Origin: Thermoleophilia bacterium
GTDB lineage: Bacteria; Actinomycetota; Thermoleophilia; Gaiellales; Gaiellaceae
Length of the DNA stretch: 37,684 bases
Direction: 5' to 3'
NCBI GenBank assembly: GCA_025925195.1
Contig: JAICLU010000006.1
Coordinates: 1-37,684 of the forward strand
The position numbers and the translations under genes were made by a program. The notes under the pieces are model-generated. The model saw only the letters and a list, made by a program, of their open reading frames with translations. It was not told the DNA's origin and did no database searches. Positions 24,535-31,026 of the stretch are shown in pieces (the first letter of the stretch is position 1; every line of letters starts with the position of its first letter).

Positions 24535-25815
24535 ATGACACGTAAAGCGCTCGTCCTCGCCGCCGCGGCGTCGGCTCTCTCGCTCGTCGCCGCGGGATCT
24601 GCGCTTGCCGCGCAGCCGTATCCGATCGACTTCCACAGCTTCGACCTCGCGCAGGGCACGACCGCCGGGCTCACGTACGCGAACGGCGCGTTGACCCTGT
24701 CGACCACGGGCCTCGTATCCGCGCCCTACACCGACCCGTACGCGAACGCGAACGGCGACGGCGTCGACGGCTCGGGGACGTACCAGTCCGGTACATGGAC
24801 GTCCGCCCTCCGGACGACCGGTTTCGCGTTCGACGAACTGGTCTCGTCGTGGAACGCGACGACGCCGAAAGGCACGTACGTGCAGTCGGAGGTGCAGCCT
24901 CGGCTCGCCGACGGCCACTTGGCCAAGTGGTACATCCTCGGTCGCTGGACAGTGGGCGACGACGACTTCCACCGGACGTCAGTCGGCTTCCAGGGCGACT
25001 CCGACGGCACCGTCTCCATCGACACGTTCTTCGCGAAAGACCACCCGGCAGTCGCCTACCGGCTTCGCCTGACGCTCTACCGCCGGGCCGGCTCGACTGC
25101 GACGCCGACGGTCACGCGCTACAGCGCGGTCGCGTCGAGCTACGAGAACCAGAAGGGCAGCTTCCCGAGCCCGACGACGATGAAGGGCACGGCGATCGAT
25201 CTCGGCGTGCCGAAGTACTCACAGGAGATCCATCACGGCGAGTACCCGCAGTACGACAACGGCGGCGAGGCGTGGTGCAGCCCGACCTCGACCGCGATGG
25301 TCGTCGCGTACTGGGACGAAAAGTTCCCGAACGCCGGCTACCAGCCGTCATCGACGGAGACCGCGTGGGTGAACCCCGCGTACTCGGACCCCGTCGTCGA
25401 CTTCACGGCGCGCGCCGTGTTCGACTACCACTACGACGGCGCCGGCAACTGGCCCTTCAACACCGCGTACGCTGCGTCGCGGGGGCTCGTCGCCGACGTG
25501 ACGCAGCTCCACAGCCTCGCCGAGGCGGAGCGGTTCATCAAGGCGGGCATCCCGCTCGTCGCGTCGATCAACTTCAGCTCGAACAAGCTGCCGGGCGCCG
25601 ACATCAAGAGCACCGACGGACACCTCGTGGTGATCGTCGGCTTCAGCGGCGACGGCTCGCAGGTCTACGTCAACGACCCCGCGTCGCCGGACGACGCGAG
25701 CGTCGAGCACACGTACGACCGTGAGGCGTTCGAGCGCGCCTGGATCGGCGGCTCGGGCGGCATCGTCTACGTCGACCGGCCCGCCGGCTGGCCGACGCCG
25801 TTCCCCAACTCCTAG
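24535..25815 (+). CDS. Secreted C39-like cysteine peptidase
   Basis: This 426-residue exported protein has a signal peptide (ALVLAAAASALSLVAAGSALA, likely cut before AQP). Residues about 28-210 form a beta-rich domain of unknown type. The C-terminal peptidase_C39_2-like domain has Cys248 in GEAWCSPTSTAMVVAYW, His363 in DGHLVVIVGF and Asn380-Asp381 in VNDPAS, the expected Cys-His-Asp/Asn arrangement. The family cleaves peptides outside the cell, but substrates are mostly unknown. A strong hairpin follows the stop. Confidence 0.85.
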   Translation: MTRKALVLAAAASALSLVAAGSALAAQPYPIDFHSFDLAQGTTAGLTYANGALTLSTTGLVSAPYTDPYANANGDGVDGSGTYQSGTWTSALRTTGFAFDELVSSWNATTPKGTYVQSEVQPRLADGHLAKWYILGRWTVGDDDFHRTSVGFQGDSDGTVSIDTFFAKDHPAVAYRLRLTLYRRAGSTATPTVTRYSAVASSYENQKGSFPSPTTMKGTAIDLGVPKYSQEIHHGEYPQYDNGGEAWCSPTSTAMVVAYWDEKFPNAGYQPSSTETAWVNPAYSDPVVDFTARAVFDYHYDGAGNWPFNTAYAASRGLVADVTQLHSLAEAERFIKAGIPLVASINFSSNKLPGADIKSTDGHLVVIVGFSGDGSQVYVNDPASPDDASVEHTYDREAFERAWIGGSGGIVYVDRPAGWPTPFPNS

Positions 25816-25830
25816 GAACGAACGACGAAC

Positions 25831-25860
25831 GGAAGGGGCCGGCTCCGGCCGGCTCCTTCC
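25831..25860. terminator. Bidirectional hairpin terminator
   Basis: A 12-bp stem (25831-25842 with 25849-25860, one G-U pair) and a 6-nt loop CTCCGG sit between the convergent peptidase and YjbQ genes. No U tract follows on either side, as is common in high-GC genomes. Its position 15 bp after one stop and 3 bp after the other fits termination of both transcripts. Confidence 0.72.
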
Positions 25861-25863
25861 TCG

Positions 25864-26319
25864 TTACTCGTTCCCGACGACCTGCACGAGCCAACGCCGG
25901 TCGCGTTCGCGGTCGAGCTCGATGAAGAGGACACGCTGCCACGTGCCGAGCTGCAGCTCGCCGTCCCGCACCGGCACCGACTCGCCGGCCGTGCCGAGCA
26001 GCATCGCCATGCAGTGCGAATGGCCGTTGCCCTGGTCCTGATCCTCCGGGCAGATGTTCTCGGTCCGGCGGTCCCAGTCGTCGTGCGCGTAGTAGCCCTC
26101 CGTCGGGACGAGGCGGCGCAGCAACTCCGCGAAGTCCTCGAGGAAGCCGGTCTCCCACTCGTTGACGCGCACGCAGCAGGTCGTATGCGGCGAGTACACG
26201 CAGGCGATGCCTTCGCGCACGCCGCTCTCGCGGACGCAGTTCTGGACGTCCTCGGTGATGTCGGTGACCGTCAGTCCGCCGGCCGTACGGAGGTGCGTCT
26301 CGCGCTGAAAGACCTTCAC
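25864..26319 (-). CDS. YjbQ family protein (UPF0047, secondary thiamine-phosphate synthase type)
   Basis: This 151-residue cytosolic protein has the family core ACVYSPHTTCCVRVNEWE, then EGYYAHDDW, GNGHSHCMAMLLGTAGE and LQLGTWQRVLFIELDR near the C-terminus. E. coli YjbQ has weak thiamine-phosphate synthase activity and its true role is unsettled. The GTG at 26319 (start KVFQRETHL) gives a length close to YjbQ's 138. An upstream ATG at 26376 would add 19 residues that look non-homologous. The gene converges on the peptidase gene. Confidence 0.9.
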   Translation of the reverse strand: MKVFQRETHLRTAGGLTVTDITEDVQNCVRESGVREGIACVYSPHTTCCVRVNEWETGFLEDFAELLRRLVPTEGYYAHDDWDRRTENICPEDQDQGNGHSHCMAMLLGTAGESVPVRDGELQLGTWQRVLFIELDRERDRRWLVQVVGNE

Positions 26320-26406
26320 GGGCGCATATTCTGGCGTATGGCGCACCGCCCCCGACAGGAGAAGTGCTCTCCTCAAGAGAACCTGCGCCGGAGCACCTCT
26401 TTCTGG

Positions 26407-26480
26407 GGGCCCGTAGCTCAGCTGGTCAGAGCAGGGGACTCATAATCTCTTGGTCGGTGGTTCGAATCCACCCGGGCCCA
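26407..26480 (+). tRNA. tRNA with CAU anticodon, probably tRNA-Ile2 (lysidine type)
   Basis: The 74-nt cloverleaf has acceptor GGGCCCG/CGGGCCC with discriminator A, D arm GCTC/GAGC, anticodon stem GGGGA/TCTCT around loop CTCATAA (CAT at 26441-26443), and T arm GGTGG-TTCGAAT-CCACC. CCA is not encoded. C4-G69 and C5-G68 are the pairs known for recognition by the lysidine synthetase TilS. The layout also resembles E. coli ileX more than elongator Met, so I prefer Ile2 over Met, with moderate certainty. The anticodon and gene limits are clear. Confidence 0.93.
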
Positions 26481-26484
26481 TCGG

Positions 26485-26490
26485 TACCCT
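26485..26490 (+). promoter_or_regulatory. Candidate -10 element (TACCCT) for msrA
   Basis: TACCCT lies 7 nt before the msrA ATG at 26498 and 5 nt after the tRNA 3' end. No Shine-Dalgarno sequence is seen. msrA may therefore have its own leaderless transcript, independent of the tRNA. Confidence 0.4.
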
Positions 26491-26497
26491 TTTCGAC

Positions 26498-27148
26498 ATG
26501 TTCCTCTTCAGCAAGCCGACCGCGATGGTCACGCCGGACGAGGCTCTGCCGGGCCGCGACGAGGCGATGCCGGTGCCCGGCGCGCACGAGGTCCTCGGCA
26601 CGCCGATCGCGCCGCCGTTCCCGGACGGGCTGGAGCAGGCGGTCGTCGCCCTCGGCTGCTTCTGGGGCGCGGAGCGCGTCTTCTGGCAGGCGCCCGGCGT
26701 CTATACGACAGCGGTCGGCTACGCCGGCGGCTTCACGAAGAACCCGACCTACGAGGAAGTCTGCTCGGGGCGGACCGGCCACGCCGAGGCGGTGCTCGTC
26801 GTCTTCGACCCGCAGCAGACCTCGTACGAGGAGATCCTGCGGCTCTTCTGGGAGAGCCACGACCCGACCCAGGGGATGCGGCAGGGCAACGACACCGGCA
26901 CGCAATACCGCTCGGCGATCTACTGGGCCGACGACGCGCAGCGTGCCGTCGCAGAGGCTTCCCGCGACGGGTTCCAGGCGGAGCTCGGGCGCGCCGGGTA
27001 CGGCGAGATCACGACGGAGCTCGCCGGGGCGGGGCCGTTCTACTACGCCGAGCCGTACCACCAGCAGTACCTCTCCAAGAACCCGAACGGGTACTGCGGC
27101 CTGGCCGGGACGGGCGTCGCTTGCCCGATCGGCCTGAAGACCGCCTGA
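26498..27148 (+). CDS. msrA: Peptide methionine-(S)-S-oxide reductase MsrA
   Basis: MsrA repairs oxidised methionine with thioredoxin as reductant. The 216-residue protein has the catalytic GCFWGAE motif with Cys54, [53 protein letters not shown] split over the central part, and [18 protein letters not shown] with a C-terminal Cys likely to be the resolving residue. The N-terminal 45 residues are longer than in short MsrA forms and include [19 protein letters not shown], common in actinobacterial and proteobacterial long forms. It is a single-domain MsrA, without MsrB. Confidence 0.95.
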   Translation: MFLFSKPTAMVTPDEALPGRDEAMPVPGAHEVLGTPIAPPFPDGLEQAVVALGCFWGAERVFWQAPGVYTTAVGYAGGFTKNPTYEEVCSGRTGHAEAVLVVFDPQQTSYEEILRLFWESHDPTQGMRQGNDTGTQYRSAIYWADDAQRAVAEASRDGFQAELGRAGYGEITTELAGAGPFYYAEPYHQQYLSKNPNGYCGLAGTGVACPIGLKTA

Positions 27149-27155
27149 GCGCTCG

Positions 27156-27968
27156 TTGTTCTGGCTCGGGCTGAGCCTTGCGCTCGTCTCCGCGCTCGCC
27201 GTCAACTGGGCGTACGCGAAGGAGCACGACGCGGCGGCCGATCTGCCGCCGCTCTCGTTCGGCGAGCTGCGCAAGTCGCTCCGTCTACTGCTCGGCGCGC
27301 GAGCCTGGCTCGTCGCCTTCGGCGTCGAGTGCGCCGGCTGGCTCGTCTACGTCGCGTCGCTCCGGCTCGCGCCGCTCGCCCTCGTCCAGGCCGTGTCGGC
27401 TGCGGGGATCGCAGCGCTCGCGTTCGTCAGCTGCCGCGGCAAGGTGCACCTGCTCTCGTGGCGTGAGCGGTCGGCCGTGCTGGCGGCGTTCACCGGCCTG
27501 CTCCTGCTCGGGCTGTCCTTGCGGGGAGTGCACCAGGCCGACCGGCCGCCGTCGCCGCTCTGGGTGTTCGTCTGGCTCGCATCGTGCGCGACCGGCGCGC
27601 TGCTCGTGGTCCGCGTCCTGCCGGTGGCTCGGCCGGACGCGCGCTTCGGCCTGGCCGCGGGTCTGCTGTTCGCTGCGGGCGACATGTCGGCGAAGGTGAT
27701 CGGCTACGGCGGCGCGTGGTTCGCCGTGCTTGTCGCGCTCCTCGTCTGTTACGGGTTCGGGACGAGCGTGCTGCAGGGGGCCTTCCAGCGCGGGGGCGCG
27801 CTGACGGCGGCGGGGATCGCGACGCTGACGGCAAACGCCGTCCCCATCTCGGCCGGGTTCGTGCTGTTCGGCGAGGAGCTTCCGTCGGGCGCCGCCGGTG
27901 GCCTCCAGGTCGCCGCGTTCGCATCGATCGTCCTCAGCGCAACTCTTCTGGGCCGCCACTCGTTGTAG
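27156..27968 (+). CDS. DMT-superfamily (EamA-like) membrane protein
   Basis: This 270-residue integral membrane protein has about eight to ten hydrophobic helices, including LGLSLALVSALAVNWAY, WLVYVASLRLAPLALVQAVS, VLAAFTGLLLLGLSL and a last helix ending in LLGRHSL. LRLAPLALVQAVSAAGI and TANAVPISAGFVLFGEELPSG are the kind of half-repeat features seen in drug/metabolite transporters. The TTG at 27156 is the likely start, 7 bp after msrA, so it is probably co-transcribed. The substrate cannot be predicted. Confidence 0.78.
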   Translation: MFWLGLSLALVSALAVNWAYAKEHDAAADLPPLSFGELRKSLRLLLGARAWLVAFGVECAGWLVYVASLRLAPLALVQAVSAAGIAALAFVSCRGKVHLLSWRERSAVLAAFTGLLLLGLSLRGVHQADRPPSPLWVFVWLASCATGALLVVRVLPVARPDARFGLAAGLLFAAGDMSAKVIGYGGAWFAVLVALLVCYGFGTSVLQGAFQRGGALTAAGIATLTANAVPISAGFVLFGEELPSGAAGGLQVAAFASIVLSATLLGRHSL

Positions 27969-27972
27969 GTGC

Positions 27973-28203
27973 ATGTCAGCGAAGACCGAGGAGCGCGTGC
28001 GGTCCGCGATCGCGCGGGCGGGCGAGGAGATCTCCGAGAAGGCGTGGACCGTCGGCCGGGACAAGAAGGCCGAGCAGCGGAAGCGGCTGGCGTGGGGCGT
28101 GGTGCAGGGCGTGATCGGAGCAGTGTTCACCCTTGGCGCACGCCGCGTCGGCGCGAAGGCGTGGGGCGTCCTCACCGGCGAGCGCCCACCGACGAAGCGA
28201 TAG
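27973..28203 (+). CDS. Small one-helix membrane protein (DUF4235-like), unknown function
   Basis: This 76-residue protein has a charged N-terminal half (KTEERVRSAIARAGEEISEKAW, broken by DKKAEQRKR), one modestly hydrophobic helix (LAWGVVQGVIGAVFTLGA), and a C-terminus ARRVGAKAWGVLTGERPPTK that recalls DUF4235 proteins. That likeness is weak. The ATG lies 4 bp after the DMT gene stop, suggesting coupling. Two strong hairpins follow it. Confidence 0.6.
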   Translation: MSAKTEERVRSAIARAGEEISEKAWTVGRDKKAEQRKRLAWGVVQGVIGAVFTLGARRVGAKAWGVLTGERPPTKR

Positions 28204-28210
28204 TCACGCC

Positions 28211-28239
28211 TTTGCAACGGGGGTTGTCCCCGTTGCAAA
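28211..28239. terminator. Perfect 12-bp hairpin (probable terminator), copy 1
   Basis: TTTGCAACGGGG and CCCCGTTGCAAA are perfect inverted repeats around a 5-nt loop GTTGT. It sits 8 bp after the small membrane protein gene, so it probably ends that transcript. It shares its AACGGGG core with copy 2 about 100 bp on. Confidence 0.7.
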
Positions 28240-28292
28240 GTGGTGACGCGTCCGTTCGGCCGCCGCGCGGGGCGAAAATGCCTGCACATTGC

Positions 28293-28310
28293 CGTGCACG
28301 CACGTGCACG
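28293..28310. repeat. Tandem self-complementary octamer CGTGCACG
   Basis: Two copies of the palindromic octamer CGTGCACG, separated by CA, lie between the two hairpins. It may be chance in a GC-rich gap or a small protein-binding site. Confidence 0.35.
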
Positions 28311-28313
28311 CAA

Positions 28314-28340
28314 ATGTAACGGGGGTAATCCCCGTTACAT
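28314..28340. terminator. Perfect 11-bp hairpin (probable terminator), copy 2
   Basis: ATGTAACGGGG and CCCCGTTACAT pair perfectly around the 5-nt loop GTAAT. It lies 4 bp past the stop of the minus-strand SDR, so it probably ends that transcript. The loop is 5 nt as in copy 1. Confidence 0.7.
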
Positions 28341-28343
28341 CGG

Positions 28344-29045
28344 CTACGCCGTCTCGCCGCCGTCGATCGAGATCGTCGCGCCCGTGAAATAGGCGCCTTC
28401 GTCGCTCGCGAGGAAGGCGAAGAGCGCCGCGATCTCTTCCGGCGACGCGTGGCGGCCGAGCGGGATGCCGGCATTGACCTCGGCGAGCATCGCGTCGGTG
28501 TATTCGCTGCGTTGCATCGGCGTCAGCACGTAGCCCGGACACACTGAGTTCACGCGCACCTTCGGCGCCAGCTCGAGCGCCATCGTCTTCGCCAGCAGGA
28601 TCACGCCGGCCTTCGACGCGTTGTAGTCGGCATAGAACGCGTGCCCGGTCAACCCGTTTGTCGACGCGGTCATCAGGATCACGCCGCCGTCGCCCGCCAC
28701 CATCCGCCGGGCCGCCTGCTGGGCGCAGTGGAAGACGCCCGTCAGGTTCACGTCGAGCACCCGGCGCCAGTCGGCTTCCTCGATCTCGAGGAACGGCTTG
28801 CGGATCGAGATGCCTGCGTTCGCCACGAGCACGTCGACGCCGCCGAGCAGCTCGTCGACGCGCGCGAACGCCCGCTCGACGGAGGCCGCGTCGGCCACGT
28901 CGCACAGCAGACCGGGGTCGTCGACGTCCCGGTCGGCGATCGCCGCGACGCGCGCACCTTCCTCGACGAACCGCTGCGCGGTCGCCGCGCCGATGCCGCT
29001 CGTGCCGCCGGTGACGACGACCCGCTTGCCCGCCAGACCCTTCAT
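28344..29045 (-). CDS. Short-chain dehydrogenase/reductase (SDR)
   Basis: This 233-residue classical SDR has the cofactor motif VVVTGGTSGIGAATAQRF, NAGI, Ser in ILMTASTNG, YNASKAGV for the catalytic Tyr and Lys, then RVNSVCPGYVLTPM and YFTGATISIDGGE at the C-terminus. Acidic residues after the second strand (ADRDVDD) suggest NAD preference. The substrate is unknown. The ATG lies 7 nt after TAGACT on the minus strand, whose box overlaps the -10 of the divergent aminotransferase gene. Divergent pairing suggests a shared pathway. Confidence 0.92.
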   Translation of the reverse strand: MKGLAGKRVVVTGGTSGIGAATAQRFVEEGARVAAIADRDVDDPGLLCDVADAASVERAFARVDELLGGVDVLVANAGISIRKPFLEIEEADWRRVLDVNLTGVFHCAQQAARRMVAGDGGVILMTASTNGLTGHAFYADYNASKAGVILLAKTMALELAPKVRVNSVCPGYVLTPMQRSEYTDAMLAEVNAGIPLGRHASPEEIAALFAFLASDEGAYFTGATISIDGGETA

Positions 29046-29052
29046 CGGGACG

Positions 29053-29062
29053 AGTCTATGAT
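29053..29062. promoter_or_regulatory. Overlapping divergent -10 elements between SDR and aminotransferase genes
   Basis: The decamer AGTCTATGAT reads TATGAT on the plus strand (29057-29062, 6 nt before ATG 29069) and TAGACT on the minus strand (29058-29053, 7 nt before ATG 29045). The boxes share the central TA. The layout is the same, to the base, as at 11652-11661. Confidence 0.6.
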
Positions 29063-29068
29063 CGACGG

Positions 29069-30367
29069 ATGGGCGAGGTGTCCGTGACGAGGAGCACCGA
29101 GCGCTCGGCGGCGCTGTTCGAGCGGGCGCAGCGGGCGCTCGTCGACGGTGTCTCGTCGCCGTCCCGCGGCCCGCTCAACTACCACCCGCACCCGCTCTAC
29201 ATGGCGCGCGGCTCCGGCGGCCGGATGACCGACGTCGACGGCAACGAGTACGTCGACCTCATGCTCGCCTTCGGCGCGCTCATCCACGGGCACGCGCACC
29301 CGCGCCTCGTCGACGCGATGCAGCGCGCGGTCGCCGACGGCGCCCTCACGGCGACGGCGAGCGAGGTCGAGGTCGAGGTTGCCGAGCGGATCTCGGCCGT
29401 GCACCCGTCTGCCGAGCGCGTCCGCTTCGCCAACACCGGCACCGAGGCCTGCATGGCCGCGCTCCGGCTCGTGCGCGGGTACACAGGCCGCTCGAAGATC
29501 GTGAAGTTCGAAGGCCACTACCACGGCTGGGCCGACGCCTACTCGCTGCGCTCCAACATGCCCGGCGGCCCTGACGTCGACTCCCTCGGCATCCCGGCAG
29601 GCGCGCTCGCCGACACGCTCGTCGTCCCCTGGAACGACGCCGACGCCGTCGAGCAGGCGCTCGACGCGAACCGCGGCGAGGTCGCGGCGATCGTCACCGA
29701 GCCGGTGATGGCGAACCTGGGCGTCATCCCGCCCGTCGACGGCTATCTCACGACCTTGCGCGAGCTCGCGGACGCGCACGGTGCGCTGCTCTACGTCGAC
29801 GAGACCGTGACCGGCTTCCGGCTCGGGGCCGGCGGCGCGTGCGGGCGCTTCGGCGTTCGCGCCGATCTCGTCACCTTCGGGAAGGCGCTCGGCGCCGGCT
29901 TCCCGGTCGCAGCCATCGCCGGACGCGCCGACGTGATGGACGCGCTCGCCGGCGGCGCCGTCCTCCATTACGGGACGCAGAACGCGAACCCCGCGCTGCT
30001 CGCCGTGGTGCGCGAGTCGCTCGCCCTGCTCGACGCGCCCGCGTACGCCGACCTCGAGCGGCTCGCCGACACGCTCGTGGCAGGTCTGCGTGACGCGCTC
30101 GCCGGCGAGAACGTGCTCGTGCAGTACGTCGGCCCGATGCTGCAGGTCTACTTCACCGACGGAGAGACGGACGCGATCAGGTCGTATCGCGACTTCGGCG
30201 CGCACGTCGACCGCGACCGCTTCAACAGCTTCGTGCACGCGCTCTTCGACGAGGGCGTCTACACATCGCCGTCGCCGGCGCTCCACTCGGTGCTCTGCAC
30301 CGCGCACACCGACGAGGACGTCGAGCGCGTCGTCACCGCCGCCCGCGCCGCCGCCGCACGCATCTGA
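29069..30367 (+). CDS. Class III PLP aminotransferase / aminomutase (HemL-like)
   Basis: This 432-residue PLP enzyme resembles glutamate-1-semialdehyde aminomutase and related class III aminotransferases: SPSRGPLNYHPHP, MTDVDGNEYVDLMLAFGALIHGH across the N-terminal core, FANTGTEACMAALRLVRGYTGR, KFEGHYHGWADAY, LLYVDETVTGFRLG, and Lys272 in VTFGKALGAGFPVAAIAG as the Schiff-base lysine. The following two genes are overlapping dehydrogenases, so a catabolic aminotransferase is more likely than a heme-pathway hemL; no symbol is given. The ATG follows a TATGAT box at 6 nt (leaderless). Confidence 0.9.
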   Translation: MGEVSVTRSTERSAALFERAQRALVDGVSSPSRGPLNYHPHPLYMARGSGGRMTDVDGNEYVDLMLAFGALIHGHAHPRLVDAMQRAVADGALTATASEVEVEVAERISAVHPSAERVRFANTGTEACMAALRLVRGYTGRSKIVKFEGHYHGWADAYSLRSNMPGGPDVDSLGIPAGALADTLVVPWNDADAVEQALDANRGEVAAIVTEPVMANLGVIPPVDGYLTTLRELADAHGALLYVDETVTGFRLGAGGACGRFGVRADLVTFGKALGAGFPVAAIAGRADVMDALAGGAVLHYGTQNANPALLAVVRESLALLDAPAYADLERLADTLVAGLRDALAGENVLVQYVGPMLQVYFTDGETDAIRSYRDFGAHVDRDRFNSFVHALFDEGVYTSPSPALHSVLCTAHTDEDVERVVTAARAAAARI

Positions 30368-31026
30368 AAACCGCCGTCGTCACCGGGGCCGCGTCCGGCA
30401 TCGGCGCCGCGATCGCAAATCGCCTGCGCGCCGACGGATACGACGTGCGCGGCATCGACCGCGCCGAATGCGACGTCACCGCCCTCGACGCGACCGCGGT
30501 CGCCTTCGCAGGTCTCGACGGGCTCGACCTGCTCGTTCCCGCGGCCGGCATCGCCGAGCGCCATACCGCGGAGGAGACGTCGGACGCGGAATGGGACGCC
30601 GTGATCGCGGTCAACCTGACGCACGTCTTCCGCTTCTGCCGCGACGCGCTGCCGCTGCTACGCAGGCGACGCGGCTGCATCGTCACCATCGGCTCGGGGT
30701 GGGGGATGGTGGCCGGCCCGCGCGCCGTCAGCTACGCAGCGTCGAAGGCAGCCGTCGTCAATCTCACCCGCGCGCTCGCGATCGACCACGGGCCCGAAGG
30801 CATCCGCGTCAACTGCGTGTGCCCGGGCGACACGGACACGCCGATGCTCCATCGCGAGGCGGCGCAGCTCGGCGAGACGATCGACGCGTCGACCCGCCCG
30901 TTGCGCCGAATCGGGACGCCGGCGGAGGTCGCTGCCGCCGTCGCCTGGCTCGCCTCCGACGAGGCCTCGAACGTGACGGGCACGACGCTCGTCGTCGACG
31001 GCGGGTCGCTCGCGGGCACGGCGTGA
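30364..31026 (+). CDS. SDR family oxidoreductase, CTG start
   Basis: This 220-residue SDR begins, if CTG 30364 is the start, M-K-T-A-V-V-T-G-A-A-S-G-I-G, the perfect SDR N-terminus. The CTG overlaps the aminotransferase TGA as CTGA, just like the ATGA/GTGA couplings elsewhere in the window. The next in-frame standard start (GTG 30445) would remove the whole cofactor motif. Other motifs are PAAGI, Ser in IVTIGSGWG, YAASKAAV, RVNCVCPGDTDTPM and NVTGTTLVVDGGS. Its stop overlaps the next GTG (GTGA). The substrate is unknown. Confidence 0.88.
   Translation: MKTAVVTGAASGIGAAIANRLRADGYDVRGIDRAECDVTALDATAVAFAGLDGLDLLVPAAGIAERHTAEETSDAEWDAVIAVNLTHVFRFCRDALPLLRRRRGCIVTIGSGWGMVAGPRAVSYAASKAAVVNLTRALAIDHGPEGIRVNCVCPGDTDTPMLHREAAQLGETIDASTRPLRRIGTPAEVAAAVAWLASDEASNVTGTTLVVDGGSLAGTA

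Noticed and set aside
26357-26373. 6-bp hairpin (AGGAGA / TCTCCT) upstream of the tRNA
   Set aside because: The stem is too short to call a terminator, and no U tract or conserved position supports a function.
28204-28343. CRISPR array or insertion-sequence ends
   Set aside because: There are only two hairpins, no regular spacers, no transposase and no flanking target duplication; terminators or a palindromic repeat fit better.
29069-30367. Naming the aminotransferase hemL
   Set aside because: It is HemL-like, but it heads an operon with two oxidoreductases and no heme genes, so a catabolic paralogue is more likely.
30090-31022. Upstream extension of the Rossmann dehydrogenase frame
   Set aside because: It overlaps the aminotransferase and SDR coding regions in another frame and is Arg-rich; the GTG at 31023 with a GTGA overlap is the sound start.
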